Part shown: piece after piece, positions 24,000-36,590 of the stretch | Layout of the letters: every line of letters starts with the position of its first letter | Position numbering within the stretch: position 1 is the stretch's first letter | NCBI RefSeq assembly: GCF_048773025.1 | Contig: NC_133540.1 | Span: 83,269,501-83,333,500, forward strand | DNA: 64,000 nucleotides | From: Camelus bactrianus | Taxonomy: Eukaryota; Chordata; Mammalia; Artiodactyla; Camelidae | Direction of reading: 5' to 3' | Notes under the pieces: model-generated | Seen by the model: only the letters and a program-made list of their open reading frames with translations | Told to the model about the DNA's origin: nothing | Databases searched by the model: none | Translations under genes and position numbers: made by a program

Positions 24000-25290
24000 A
24001 GGTTTTCATGGAGGTAAATAAAACAATTTGTTTATCTGAGCCTAGGATCTAACTCTTTTTGAATGTTAGTATACACAGAATATTTTAGGCCCGTACCTTC
24101 CTTTTAATCGTGGAGAGAGAATACTTGGTTTCTGTTCAAACTTTTCCAAGAGTAGTTAACCATTGTGGAAAATCATGTCCCTAAAGGCAAGCACTATTCA
24201 TGGCATTTGAGCTAATGGCCACATTTGTACCATCTGCCTTGGTAGCTGATACTTGCCAATATTATATAGAGAAGATTTGAGATACCATTAATATTAGTTG
24301 ACATACATGAAATGCACAGATGTCACCACATTTTATTAAGAATTCTATTTTTTAATTTGGGAGCATAATGTTTTCTAATCATGTACATTATGAAAATCAC
24401 AGCCTGAAATTTCTTGAAATTGCCCACTGTTCTTTTCAACTTTATGGTTCCCAGAGCTCTGCTACAAAACTTCTCTTTTATCCCTTGAATTGTTATTTCT
24501 TTTTTCAGTAGATCTCTAGTCTCCTGTTGACAATCAAACTGTATGGTCTCTGTGGTCCCTTTGGATATTCAAGACAGAATCTATACCTCAACATGTGGTT
24601 TCAAGATAGATTTTGTTTATTAAACTATTCTCGTCTGTCCCATGCAACAGAGGGAATTATTTTGACACACACTTGTAAATAAGGCCAGCTCATTTGCAAG
24701 AATATCATACTTCCTCATTTTCTCACTTCAACAATCTGTAATTTGTCTTGACATGTTGTCCCTACTGCTGTTAAGGTTATTTCCCACTTTCTCTTACCAG
24801 ATGTAGACAGGTTAGTCTGTCATTACTTAACCTAACGGTAGTTTTTATTGTGGTGTCTACTGCACCTCTACTCTCTCATTTTCCTTCTTGTTCAGCATGG
24901 CTTTTAATTTTACTTCTTCCAAATTTTTAGTCATTACAAGTACGTACAGACATCTGACCACTTCATTTTGGCTTCTTGTGTAGTTGTGCTCAAGCGCTTT
25001 ACACCGAAGTGCACACTTCTTATTATACTTTTCTTTCTCCTTTAAATTATAGTAAGGATTTTATACTTATATTTAATGCAGTTTTTAAATTATGTGCACA
25101 TGGAGGTTACAGAATGAATTTAATTTCAGGAAAGGAAGTATTTATATAAAAAGAGGGTTTCAGGTCTGAGGAGTACAAAAAAGGTACACTATTTGCCACC
25201 TCCACACTCAGACACCATGTCCCTGCTCTCAGCCCTGTGGCTCTACAGTTCTTCAAGGCTCATTCAGGGGGCTTTGCAATTAGATTTTTG
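24000..25290. other. Intergenic, no feature recognised
   Basis: I saw no recognisable repeat, exon or RNA gene in this 1.3-kb stretch. Confidence 0.45.
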
Positions 25291-25294
25291 AAAC

Positions 25295-25540
25295 TGCTTC
25301 TGCCTTTAAAGGTCTCTTCTCTGAAATGCTATGGCCCTATTTACTTTATGTGGTTGGAATTTAATCTCATACTGCCTTGAGCTACCACTGCTGATCTTAA
25401 GTGTGTGAGCACCATTATCTCCTCAGCAGGACTCTAAGCGTCTAGAAAGCAAAATTATTTGCCAGGCCCCCTAAATCCTTTAACACTGTACTTTGCACAA
25501 AGTTAGACCTCAGTAAATTCTGTCTGAGTAAATAAATCAA
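25295..25540 (+). repeat. L2 LINE 3' end
   Basis: L2-like order: 'aaaggtctcttctctgaaat', 'aggactctaagcgtctagaa' and 'cagtaaattctgtctgagta'. Diverged. Confidence 0.5.
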
Positions 25541-26249
25541 CTTCTAAACTTTACATGGTGGCACAGTTCTTGGCACATCCTACTTGTCAGACCAAACTTT
25601 AATTAGTTTCTTTATATGTGTGACTATCTCACAGACTGTTAGAGAGGAAAGGGAACATGATTATTCACCCCTGTAATCTCAACACCAGAGCCCACTGACT
25701 AGTTCAGAGAAATCATCCAGTGAATGTTCACTAATGACCAGATGGATGCATTAATTAAATTTATGAGGAGGATTCCGATGTAACTGTAGATTATGTGGAA
25801 GTATAATTTAATAAGAATGAATGTAATTAAAGTCACTGAAACAGAGAAAATCCTGGAATTTCTCTGTTCCAAGAATTTTACCTTCAAATTGACATTACCA
25901 TTTTGTTGTAACTTCATGTCTCATTTTCAATCCTCTCTCCTGCAGGAATTTTCTCGCAATGTAATTCTTTCAAAGAGATCTGAAAGAAAATAGAGGTTTA
26001 AAAAAAAAAAGATGAAGCCCATCTAGAGGTTAGAAATACTTTATCCTCTTTGAAAAGTGTGAGGAATTGTATTTTGTAGAGCTTTTGTAGTACTAAATTT
26101 TGTAGACTTGGAAATAACCCTAAATGTCTAAATGAGTTTATTCTGGTTCTCTTTACCACATATGCATTACCACAGAATCAGCACGCACTATATTTTAAAT
26201 GATATCTAAAGTATCATTTTATTTTACTAATAAAAAAATTCAAATTCAT

Positions 26250-26400
26250 TTTAGAAATTTTGAAAAGGATATTTTCAAAATTTAAATTAACCACTATCCT
26301 ATCAAAGATGATCCTGTTTCTATTTATTTCTTTCCAATCTTTTCCCTGTGTATTGATGTGTCTATAATTTTACAGAATTAGAATCACATATAGTAATCAC
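26250..26400. repeat. Possible old L1M/ME-like fragment
   Basis: Resembles parts of the blocks at 3845-4330 and 17720-18060, but is short and poorly matched. Confidence 0.3.
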
Positions 26401-26451
26401 ATCCTCTTTTCAATTTTGGCATTATAGTAATGGTAGAAAAAAATCTATAGT

Positions 26452-26912
26452 AGAGATCTTTTCAGGGTCGGGATCCATTTATACTCTTAAAAATTAATGA
26501 AGACCCCCAAAAGGCTTTGTGGACTAAAATAGAGAACATTTTTTACCTTTATCAACTATTTTGAAATAACAGCAATAAACCAATTACATGTTAGCATAAA
26601 TAAAATTTTTATATGAAAAATAACTATTTCTCAAAACAAAAATTTTAGTAAGAATAATGACACTTTGTGAATCTCTTTAATGTCTGGCTTCATAGATAAT
26701 AACTGGATTCTCCTGTCTACTTCTGTATTCACTCTATATCATATGTCATGTAGCCTCTGGAATACTCCACGATGCACTTGTGAGATAAAAGAATGAGATT
26801 GAAAAGAGCAAATAACATCCTGGTACTGTTATAAAAGATAGTTTTGAATTCCAGGACCAAAAAGGGATCTCAGAACCTCTGGGTGTCCCCAGACCACACT
26901 TTGAGAATGTGT
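26452..26912. mobile_element. MER-type hAT-like DNA transposon relic
   Basis: The words 'aataaaccaattacatgtta', 'ctctttaatgtctggcttc', 'catgtcatgtagcctctgga' and the end 'gaccacactttgagaat' belong to one known interspersed mammalian element about 450 bp long. I did not fix its family name. Confidence 0.55.
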
Positions 26913-27029
26913 AGTCCTGTGGACTGGATGTGGGTGAGGAAATGTTAATAGGTCTCTCTTCAAAGACAAATTCTGCTCCATATACTCCAGAAACTCCACA
27001 TTGAGCACACTATTCCTGGCAGACCTTAG

Positions 27030-27280
27030 AATGCTAGTATACTAGAAATTGATACCTTGTAAACTGACTATACTTCAATTAAAATAAATAAATAAATAAA
27101 AAAGAATGTACTGTCCTACACAGGGAATACAGCCAATATTTTATAATAACTATAAATGGAGTATAACCTTTAAAAACTGTGAGTCACTATGTTGTACACC
27201 TATACCTTATATATAGGATTGTACATCAACTATATTGCAATTCTAAATTTTTTAAATAAAATTAATATTAAGTATTCTCA
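27030..27280 (+). mobile_element. Two L1 3' tails in tandem
   Basis: A first tail ends at an A-rich (AAAT)n run near 27085-27105. A second begins with 'cagggaatacagccaatat' and ends after 'acatcaactatattgcaatt'. Each is the last 100-200 bases of a sense L1. Confidence 0.7.
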
Positions 27281-27599
27281 TTTTGAAAAAATTAACAATC
27301 CTTCAGCTAAAAGTTAAAATTAAATATCATCCTTAGAAAAAGGCAAGTCAGAAACACTGGTCGTGTCTAGCCATACATCACCTACTGAAGGAGCTCTTTC
27401 CAGTGATCTTCAGAGTAACAAATCATCTGTAAGGTCATCTCTAAAGTGGGGAAGATGCAGAAAGTTGTGGCTAAGCAGCTTCATGTATTCCAGGGCCAGT
27501 GGCAAATCCATCCCTCTTGTTAGCTCTATATGTCAAACTAACTTAGTCTTTTGCCACTTAACATCTATATTTATAAATAATTAGGTGATTATGATTTAG

Positions 27600-28430
27600 C
27601 TTTTGATGTAGGTCTTTCTATAGGGAGATAATCTGACAAGAGGCGACCTCTGCTGCTTAATATAAATTAATAAGAGTAGTCTGATTTTAACTTTTTAAAA
27701 AATATAACCGTTATGTCAGGAAGCTTATACTGAACAGGCCAAGAAAGGTATCTGACAGTCATAACCCCTTCTGGGAGCTTCAAAATGCCTACCAGACCCA
27801 CATCCTCTTCTAAAAGTTTCCTTAATCATGCTTTGTAACATTCACCCTCCCTCACTGGACACAACAGATTGGACTAGGGATGGGTACTTTTTCTGGCCAA
27901 CAGTCTATCAGGTTCCCTGACCCCAAAAGTTCTGCCCAATCCAGATCTCCTCTATGGAATGGTGCTTAGTTAAATCAGTCAGGTCCTCTCAGAAAATTTA
28001 AACTGGAGACTTAGGAAGAGGCAGTTAGTAACAGCCAGGTCATGCAAAGCAGCACAGACATTAGCTTTGTCTCTGCAAGAAGGCACAGCCACTAGAGGAA
28101 AAGCTTCAATGCCTGCTGACCTGTGAAGGTGCTGGCAGATACCAGAGCAATCTCAAGATACTGGATGACATCCTAACTCCGTGAGGCCTGAAAATGCATC
28201 TGTTCCTATTTCACTTTTCTTAATTAAGAAGCCTATTTTGTTCTTACAACTTATAACAGTGCACGCCACATTACAATGTAAGCTCAGTGAGAGAGTAGAA
28301 AGTCAATTTAGCCAAAGTCATCCTGCATGCTGTAGTGAAAAGCACTTAAGATTTAAAGCAGGAATCACAAGCCAAAATGCCCACCCAGGTAAGGCAGGTA
28401 ACATATATAAGTGAAGTCAGGCAGGTGTAA
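27600..28430. other. Intergenic, possible degraded LTR
   Basis: Part of 27770-28230 ('acagattggactagggatgg' and nearby wording) faintly recalls a class III endogenous retrovirus LTR. The match is too weak to name. It would be an old, broken fossil. Confidence 0.25.
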
Positions 28431-28619
28431 GAAAAATAAGGAGGGATGCTTTCCCTGTTCAGGGGGACAGTTACACCCCAACATTGCTCATAGTTACCAT
28501 TCAGAAACACAGTTTGCTGAAACTTGAGCTTTACATGGCATAATGCATGTCGAGTGCTTACTATATGCCTGGTACATTATAAGAGCTCATTAATACTCAC
28601 TATTATTGTCTTATATCAT

Positions 28620-29460
28620 TTACAATCATCATTAGCAATTACAGATCTATAGGAATCATCTGGAGAAATGAAACTGCTTGGCAAATTTACATTTTCTAAT
28701 TCTTTAATATATATTTATCTCACAAAAAAATTTTAATCATACTTTTTTAAATGCTTCTCCAGTTTTAACTGGTTTCTTAAATAAATCATGAAAATTCTAT
28801 AATTTAAGGTATGCTGTCTCTACTGGTTTACTTTTCTGTTGATTCATTTCTTTGGTTTTTGGGCCAAAGACAGCCTACCCATTTCTTATTTTTCTAGCCT
28901 ATATTTTCCCTGGTAATTACCCCCATAGATAACTTTCAGACATTGCCTATCATTCAAAAATGTGGATTGAAAATAATGTGATTTTTTTTCCAAGTTGGTT
29001 TAGGCCTTTTAATCAGAGACAGCCAGTTCTGACCGGCTCTTCCAAAACAAATCAGTAAGTTTCTTTGCCTTTTAAGGATTGGTACAAATGACAAAATTTA
29101 GCTAAGATATGAGCAAGGAGATATTATCTAAAAAAGCAGAATAGTAGCAGAATATGCATACTTGCAGAGCACTTATACCATAACTTGTAACACCAGGCTT
29201 TAGGTAGAAAGTTGTCTTATTTATTTTATGTTGTTTTTAACATACAAGAGCCCGTGACCAAAACGAAATAATTGAGTCAAGTGTCTGGGCTTCCTTTCAT
29301 TTTTAACAACCAGTATGAATTAATGCTGTGAAATAATGTTATGAATTAATATGCAACATATTCAGAGCACTTCAAATCTTAAAGTAAATAATGCTGATTA
29401 ATATAATCCATTCAGGTCCAGTTTCCTACTTAAGGACAGTGTGATGTAGAGTAAACAGCA
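28620..29460. other. Intergenic, no feature recognised
   Basis: AT-rich stretch. A short antisense MIR scrap precedes it at about 28550-28610 ('gagtgcttactatatgcctg'). Confidence 0.4.
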
Positions 29461-29464
29461 TGTA

Positions 29465-30002
29465 CGTACATAAACAGCTCATACAACTCAGTATCAAATC
29501 AATATCAAAAAAACAAACAACCCAATCAAAAAATAGGTAGAAGAGCTGAATAGATATTTTTCCAAAGAAGGCATAGAGACAAATAGTAGGTACATGAAAA
29601 GATGCTCAACATCCTTAATTATCAAAAAAATGCAAATCAAAACTACAATTAGCTATCACCTCACACCTGTCAGAATGGCTATCATCAAAAAGTCTACAAA
29701 TAACAAATGCTGAAGATGATGTAGACAACGGGTAACCTTTTACACTGTTGGTGGGAATGTAAATTGGTGTATCCACTACAGAAAACAGTATAAAGTTTCC
29801 TTAAAAAACTAAAAATATAACTACCATGTGATGTAGCAATTTCACTGCTGGGCATATACCTGGGAAAAAAATGCAAACACTGATTCAAAAAGATACATGC
29901 ACCTGGTGTTCACAGCAGCATTATTTACAATAGCCAGGATATAGAAGCAACCCAAGTGCTCATCAACAGACCAATGGATAAAGATCATGTGATGTGTGTG
30001 TG

Positions 30003-30036
<34 letters not shown>

Positions 30037-30480
30037 AATATTATTCAGCCATAAAGAGAATAAAATTCTGCCATTTGCAGCAACATGGATGGACCTAGAG
30101 AATGTTATGCTTAGTGAAAAAAGTTAGACAAAGACAAATACTGTATGATATCACTTATATGTAGAATCTAAATAGTACAAATAAATGTATAGCAAAATAG
30201 AAATAAACTCACAGATAGAGAAAACAAACTAATGGTTACCGAAGGGGAGAAGTGGGGAGCAAATTAGGGATAGGGGATTAAGAGATACAAACTACTATGT
30301 ATAAAATAGATAAGCAACAAGAATATATTGTATAGCACAAGAGATTATAGCCATTATCTTGTAATAACTTTTAATAGAGTATAATCTGTAAAAACACTGA
30401 ATCACGATGTTGTATACTTAATATAATATTATAAATCAATTATACTTAAATTAAAAACTAAAAATAAAAAAAAACAAAAA
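29465..30480 (+). mobile_element. L1 3' end (ORF2 C-terminus and 3' UTR)
   Basis: A 1-kb sense, 5'-truncated L1. Words include 'cagctcatacaactcagt', 'gaaaagatgctcaacatcc', 'cactgctgggcatatacctg', 'gcaacatggatggacctaga' and 'ctaatggttaccg', with an A-rich tail at 30450-30490. It carries a (TG)n(CA)n run. Reading frame broken. Confidence 0.9.
29993..30034. repeat. (TG)n(CA)n microsatellite inside L1
   Basis: Short (TG)n, TATA and then about 14 CA units. It sits at the same L1 position as the GATA/GACA run in the copy at 22085-22890. Confidence 0.95.
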
Positions 30481-30574
30481 CAAAAAAACAACATGTATGG
30501 ATTTTGGAGTCATACTGATCTGAATTTAAATTCTGATATACTTATCAGATATATATCTTTAGCAAGTATCTTGA

Positions 30575-30832
30575 CCTCCCTTTCAAAAAACCAGCTCTTG
30601 GTTTGTTTGATTTTTTCTATTATTTTTTTATCTCTATTTTATTTATTTCCTCTATGATCTTTATTCTTTCTTTCCTTCTGCTGACTTTAGGCTTTGTTTG
30701 TTCATCTTTTTCTAATTCTTTTAGGTGGTAGGTTAGGTTGTCTATTTGGGATTGTTCTTGTTTTTTGAGGAAGGTCTGTATTACTATGAACTTCTCTCTT
30801 AGGATTGCTTTTGCTGTATCCCAAGCCACCAT
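30575..30832 (-). mobile_element. L1 ORF2 internal fragment (antisense)
   Basis: The minus strand has a 70-codon open stretch whose wording (AILREKFIVIQTFLKKQEQS, then QIDNLTYHLKELEKDEQ) is a characteristic L1 ORF2 segment. It is only an internal fragment, butted against the L2 that follows. Confidence 0.85.
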
Positions 30833-30834
30833 CG

Positions 30835-31215
30835 TCTCTCACCTGGATTATTGCAATCTCTCCTAACCTGTACTATGCTTCCACTTTTGGCCCCCTTGAG
30901 GCTGTAGAACCCAGCCAGAATGTCTTCCCTCACTTCCTTCCCAGATGACTTCTTTATACTGAGACCTTCCATGGCCACCCTATCCAAAATTTCAAAACAC
31001 ATTCATAACAATTCCTATGCTTTCTTCCTGCTCAATTTTTTCTCCTTGGCACTTATCATACCATGTATTTAACATACTAACCTTGTTAATTGACTGTTTC
31101 CCCCACTAGTAGGTGAGCTATTTGAGGGGGTTTTGTCTTGTTTTGTTCACTTTCATATCTCATGTCTAGAGCAATGCCTGGTACACATTAGATGCTCAGT
31201 TGTTGAATGCATAAG
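30835..31215 (+). repeat. L2 LINE 3' end
   Basis: Good L2 order: 'cttccctcacttccttcc', 'ccttccatggccaccctat', 'cttggcacttatcatacc', 'gactgtttcccccactagta' and 'agcaatgcctggtacacatt'. Confidence 0.8.
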
Positions 31216-31329
31216 GGAGCAATTTCAACCACTCATTTAAGCTGCAATAAAATTCAAATCCAATTAATAATTCCTTTTTAACATTCAGCTCCTTTCCATT
31301 GAGAAATTTTTGATCTTTTGGTGCAATTT

Positions 31330-31545
31330 GATCCCAGTGTCAGACAGATCTGGGTTGAATCCAGAGCACCACTGTCTACCTATGTGACTTTGGGCAAATT
31401 ACTTAACCCAACTCAACTCAGTTTCTTCATCTGTAAAACTGACAATAACAATAGTACCTGCCTGAAAGAGTTGTTGTACAGATAAAATGCAATAAATGTC
31501 CAGGACCTAGAACACAGAAAAGACAATAAATATACACTATTATTT
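31330..31545 (+). repeat. MIR SINE
   Basis: Nearly full MIR in sense: 'cagatctgggttgaatcc', 'gtgactttgggcaaattact', 'cagtttcttcatctgtaaaa' and 'caatagtacctgcctg'. Confidence 0.85.
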
Positions 31546-32054
31546 TTATGTATATTAAATGTTTTAATATATCCAAATAATCAGATTTTTACATCATGGA
31601 GAACCAAAAAATTTAAAAACTGGGACAAAATTTTGTTTTCCTGGTACCATCCTTTAGCTATATGTAACTTACATGCAAAAACAGAAGAGAAACTAATTGC
31701 TTCACTGTTCTAGACAGTTATTACCACCATATCTACCCTCTAAAAGGAAAAACTGAGTTTCAGTTTGGCATCATGATCACATCACATTCTACCAACTGGA
31801 TACATTTTCTTCACTAGGTTCCCTACTATCGTTTAACCTCAGCCAGTCTGCTTTTCTTTCACCATCATGCAACCAGTTCCTTTCTTTTCATAGGTTTTTC
31901 CTTCAACATAGAAGGGCCTTTCACCTTATATCCTATATTCTTTACCAGCAATTTTACTTTTAAAACTCACTTTCTGCAAGAATGCTTCTATGATTAAGCC
32001 TCCTATTCTACTAACCCCCTTATTTGACATCCCTTTAGCATTTACCCTAAATAA

Positions 32055-32275
32055 ATAATAATTTGCATTAATTGCATGCTTGCAATGTACAAACACTGTT
32101 CTAATCATCTTAGTACACTATTTCATTTACTTGATGTAGTACTTTATTTATACTCTATTACAGATCAGAAAACTGAGGCACAGAATGGTGAAGTAACTTG
32201 CCCAGGACACACCTGATCACTTTGACTTCAAAGCCCACATTCTTAGCAACTTAGCACTTTGTATCCTATCTTTAA
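32055..32275 (-). repeat. MIR SINE (antisense)
   Basis: Antisense wording 'cagatcagaaaactgaggca', 'gtgaagtaacttgcccagga' and 'cttcaaagcccacattctta'. Confidence 0.8.
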
Positions 32276-32469
32276 CATAGTAAGATTTTTCATAATAAGG
32301 CTCATGTCAGCTCATGTATCAATGTCACATATGGTTTCTTCAACTAGACTATAACATTTTTGAGTAAAAGGAGTTTGAGTGTCTCTTTACCATCATTAAA
32401 TTTAATATGATGGTCTTTGACCTTTAATATTAAAGTTCAGTGTCTCTTCAGCAAGTGGTATTGAGAAAA

Positions 32470-33755
32470 CTGCACAGCTGCATGTAAATCAGTAAAGTGA
32501 GAACACTCCTTCACACTATATGCAAAAATAAACTCAAAATGACTAAGACTTAAACATAAGACAAGACAGTATAAACCTCTTAGAAGAAAACATAGGCAAA
32601 GTATTATCTGATATAAATCTTAGCAGTATTCTCCTAAGACAGTCTACCCAGGCAATTGAAATAAAAGCAAAAATAAACAAATGGGACCTAATTAAACTTA
32701 TAAGCTTTTGCACAGCAAAGGAAACCATAAGCAAAACAAAAAGACAATGTACAAAATGGGAGAAAACATTTGCAAAAGATGAGACTGACAAGGGCTTAAT
32801 TTCCAGAATATATAAATGGCTCATACAACTTAATAACAAAAAAACAAACAACCCAATCCAAAACTAGGCATATCTAAACAAGCAATACTCCAATGAATAC
32901 ATACAAGGCCAATAGGCACATGAAAAAATGCCAAATATCACTAATTATCAGAGAAATGCAAATAAAAACTACCATGAGATATCACCTCACACCAGCCAGA
33001 ACGGCCATGGTTAAAAAGTCCACAAACGATAAATGCTCGAGAGGGTGTGGAAAAAAGGGAATGTAGTTTGGTGCAGCTATTATGGAAAACAGTAGGAGAT
33101 TCCTCAAAAGACTAGGAATAGACTTACCATATGACCCAGGAATCCCACTCCTGGGCATATATCCAGAAGGAACCCTACTTCAAAATGACATCTGCACCCC
33201 AATGTTCATAGCAGCACTATTTACAATAGCCAAGACATGGAAACAGCCTAAATGTCCATCAACGGATGACTGGATAAAGAAGATGTGGTATATTTATACA
33301 ATGGAATACTATTCAGCCATAAAAACCAACATAATGCTATTTGCAGCAACATGGATGCTCCTGGAGAATGTCATTCTAAGTGAAGTAAGCCAGAAAGAGA
33401 AAGAAAAATACCATATGAGATCACTCATATGTGGAATCTAAAAAAAAAAAAAAAAAAGCATAAATACAAAACAGAAATAGACTCATAGACATAGAATACA
33501 AACTTGTGGTTGCCAAGGGGGCAGGGGTTGGGAAGGGATAGACTGCGATTTCAAAATTGTAGAATAGATAAACAAGATTATACCGTATAGCACAGGGAAA
33601 TATATACAAGATCTCATAGTAGCTCACAGAGAAAAAAATGTGACAATGAATATATATATGTTCATGTATAACTGAAAAATTGTGCTCTACAATGGAATTT
33701 GACACAACATTGTAAAATGATTATAAATCAATAAAAAATGTTATATTGTTCAAAA
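32470..33755 (+). mobile_element. L1 3' end with partial ORF2 frame
   Basis: The longest of the younger L1 copies. The 119-codon open stretch at 33082-33441 is the ORF2 C-terminus (for example GIPLLGIYPEGTLLQN, then MEYYSAIKTN). Compared with sister copies, a stretch of ORF2 is missing just before 33061, where 'gggtgtggaaaaaaggga' runs straight into 'atgtagtttggtgcagc'. The 3' UTR ends at 'cacaacattgtaaaatga', with an AATAAA-like tail at about 33730. Not autonomous. Confidence 0.9.
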
Positions 33756-33874
33756 AAATAAATTCGAGTTCAAAGATAGGAAATTCTTATAAATAATTGC
33801 ATACATCATTCTTATAAGAAATATAATCCTCTGAAATAATGAAATAAAAGAAAAACTTGCACAAAAAAAAGTAT

Positions 33875-34055
33875 GGTCTTTGGAGATTAACTCCCAGCTG
33901 TGCTATTTATTAACTCTGAAGGACATAGTACCCTTTCTAAAGCTCAGTTTTCATAGTACTTATCTCATGAGGTGGTTCATGAAGATGAATGAAGGACTAT
34001 TTAGCACAGCATCTGGTGCATGGTAAGTGATCGCTAAAAATATGCTATTAATATC
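33875..34055 (+). repeat. MIR SINE
   Basis: Contains 'tctttggagattaactccc', 'aagctcagttttcatagtac', 'ttatctcatgaggtggttca' and 'gcatctggtgcatggtaagt'. Confidence 0.75.
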
Positions 34056-34371
34056 ATATACTTTAGTATAAGATCCATGAAACCTTTATTATTGCTTTTC
34101 TTATTCTAACACAAAATCAGCTTTAAAAATTGGCCTTCCCTGACATGATCATACTCTCTGTCCTTTTCCCTTCCCCTAAAGCTTAATGCATGACACTCTA
34201 TCAAATTCTTTTCCTAGAAAACTTAATAATTATCAGTCCACTCAGTCACCAGCATCTTGTAAAATCTCATCCTTCTTTAAGGGCTCAGCATAAACCTATT
34301 GTCCTCATACCTGACTCCAAAGCCCCAAAGTATTTCTTCAACCTCAGAAATTTTATAGCATTCTTCTACTG

Positions 34372-34631
34372 CAGTTTCCCAACCTTGCCACTATTGGCTT
34401 CTGGAGCTGGATAATTTTTTTGATGAAAGGGGAGAGGCCTATCCTGTGCATTGTAGAATATTTAGCAGCATCTCTGGCCTCTACTCACTAGATGGTAATA
34501 GCAAATCCTTCCTCCTCCATTCCCCACTCTGAAATTGTGACAATCAGAGATACCCCATATCACTTAGACGTTTTTTAATGTTCCCTGGGGTGCTGAGGGG
34601 CATAAAATCATCCCTGGATGAGAATCCCTGT
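34372..34631 (+). mobile_element. MER-type hAT-like DNA transposon relic
   Basis: Begins 'cagtttcccaaccttgccac', contains 'cctatcctgtgcattgtaga', 'atatttagcagcatctctgg' and 'gttccctggggtgctgaggg', and ends 'tggatgagaatccctg'. Terminal inverted repeats are visible. This is a well-known mammalian element I could not name with certainty. Confidence 0.65.
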
Positions 34632-34857
34632 TCTATAGTTTACTTATTTTAGCAGTTAATCCCTGTGGGATTATGCATTTTGATATTGTATGTGCTTTTC
34701 AGTTAAATCATTGTTGTTTTGTTGTATGTTTCACTAGCTATCTGGAGGTATGTCTCTCTTTTGAGTAAGTAGCTGATAAATTCCCTACAGACAGGTGTGT
34801 TATGCTGTACTTCTCTCTATCTGGTCAGTGTCGTCTGCCATTGGATGACTGATTTAT

Positions 34858-35095
34858 TTTGGCATAGTGCATAAGAGCAACATGCCTGTATCTAAATTCT
34901 GGTTCCACCACTTACTTGATTGTCACTTCAGGCAATTTACTTCACCTCTCTATAGATCAGTTTCATCATGTGTAGAAAGGGGAGACTGGTGTCTTCTTCA
35001 TAAAGTTCTTGTGAGGATTAAATAAATTAATACATTGTAAAACACTAAAATAATGCCTTCCCACAGGAAATACTATCCAAGTATTACCTATGATA
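34858..35095 (+). repeat. MIR SINE
   Basis: Contains 'aaattctggttccaccactt', 'cacctctctatagatcagtt' and 'ttgtgaggattaaataaatt'. Confidence 0.8.
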
Positions 35096-35520
35096 ATGTG
35101 CACAGAACCAAAGGATGCAGCATAGGAGAAGGGATGATTTCTGTTCTCACAGGAATGTTTTACATGGTTGAAAAGACATGAAAACCATATCCCTAAATTT
35201 AGAGGACTGCATGCAAGTGAAACATGAAAGATTATACCAAGAAATCTGTCACCATGTGACGTATGAATGATTGCCAAATTACTGACAAATATTTGGAATT
35301 CAGAGAAGGAAAAATCACAGAGGAATGGAGTAGTGGGGGAAGGAGTCACAGAAGAGGCAAAATTTGAATAGAACTTTAAAAATGAGTTGTGAAGAGGTAA
35401 GAAAAGAGTCTAGGCAGAGAGAAAAGTTCACCTAAAACCCTGGAAGAGAAAAACCACGGCATGTTCTGGAGAGAGTGACTAAACAATTCTGTTGAAAGGA
35501 CAATGTGTCAAAACAAAGTA
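35096..35520 (-). repeat. Possible L2 LINE (antisense)
   Basis: G/A-rich wording around 35290-35480 ('gtctaggcagagagaaaagt') resembles antisense L2. Weak. Confidence 0.3.
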
Positions 35521-35674
35521 AAAATTAGAGTTTGTGTTTTGTCACATACAAAACATCCCTACACATTTTAGTTAGTTGTTATAGTTCCCACTGGTGGCTG
35601 GAATAGCCACAGCCAAGGCTCATAGTCAAATATGAAGTAGACTTTCCATATTAATGTCTCTTTATTTCAGGAAT

Positions 35675-35925
35675 AATAATAACTCATGGTCATTGAATAT
35701 TTTCATTATATCAGATAGTGTGCTGAGAACTTTATGTTCAGTATTCTATTTAAATTAAATGAAATTAATACTGTCTTATGGTAGCCTCCATTTTACAGAT
35801 GAAGTTACTGTGGGAAAATACTATATATATTCAAGTTGAGTAGCTCACCCAGTGTCACATGATCAGTGTCACAGAGGAGATTTAAACAGCTGTGCCCTCA
35901 CCAACTGTACTAACATCTACAGGGG
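35675..35925 (-). repeat. MIR SINE (antisense)
   Basis: Contains 'agatagtgtgctgagaactt', 'ctccattttacagatgaagt' and 'gtagctcacccagtgtcaca' in antisense MIR order. Confidence 0.75.
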
Positions 35926-36309
35926 CTATTTTTTCTAGATTTTTCTTTATAACTTTTCTGTGGCGTGTGTCCCCACAGGTGTTTCAGATCTTCTATTATT
36001 CTAAGGGGCTTTTTTACTTTTGCTGTACTTTGAACACAGAGCTTCTTAATTGGGGCTCTGGTTGTTCTTAACATAGGTATAGTCTTGATCAACATAACAT
36101 AGTTTCCTTCAGCTGCAGTAACTTCTTTAACATCGATAATCACTATCAGAAACACTCATGTACTCACACTTATTTCTAGAATTTTTTGTAATTAAAATAT
36201 TTTCATAGGATTATATTTACTTTCTCAGTAACATAAACCAAAAATAAAAAACCAACTTCAACTGATTACAACAATCATTATTATTGTATCAATACATAGT
36301 GTTTCACAT

Positions 36310-36590
36310 AAAGTGGGAGGTATGATTAGAAAAGTGAATTAAAATGTTAATTTGACTGGTTCCAGAGGGTGAATTTTACCTTAGCGCCTCAGGGATCCTT
36401 AAAAAGTTTTTGAGTGGGGCAGTGAAATGCTAAAACCAATATTTTAGGAAGATAAGTTTGGTGTTGGTATGCAGGAAATTGAAGGCAAAAGAAACTAATG
36501 GGTAAACATCTGGAAGACAGTAATGCCAAGACTGAGCGTGAAGGACATTTCAAAAAAGGTAGAAGCAACATGACTTATGACATACTGGGT
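36310..36590 (-). repeat. Possible L2 LINE (antisense)
   Basis: The stretch with 'gagtggggcagtgaaatgct' and 'taggaagataagtttggtgt' resembles the antisense body of L2. Weak. Confidence 0.35.

Noticed and set aside
33082-33441. 119-codon + strand frame
   Set aside because: It is the C-terminus of L1 ORF2 inside a 5'-truncated copy, not a host gene.
35910-36155. 81-codon minus-strand frame with a lysine-rich end
   Set aside because: Looked at as a possible processed pseudogene, but no family was recognised and no tail or target-site duplication is visible.
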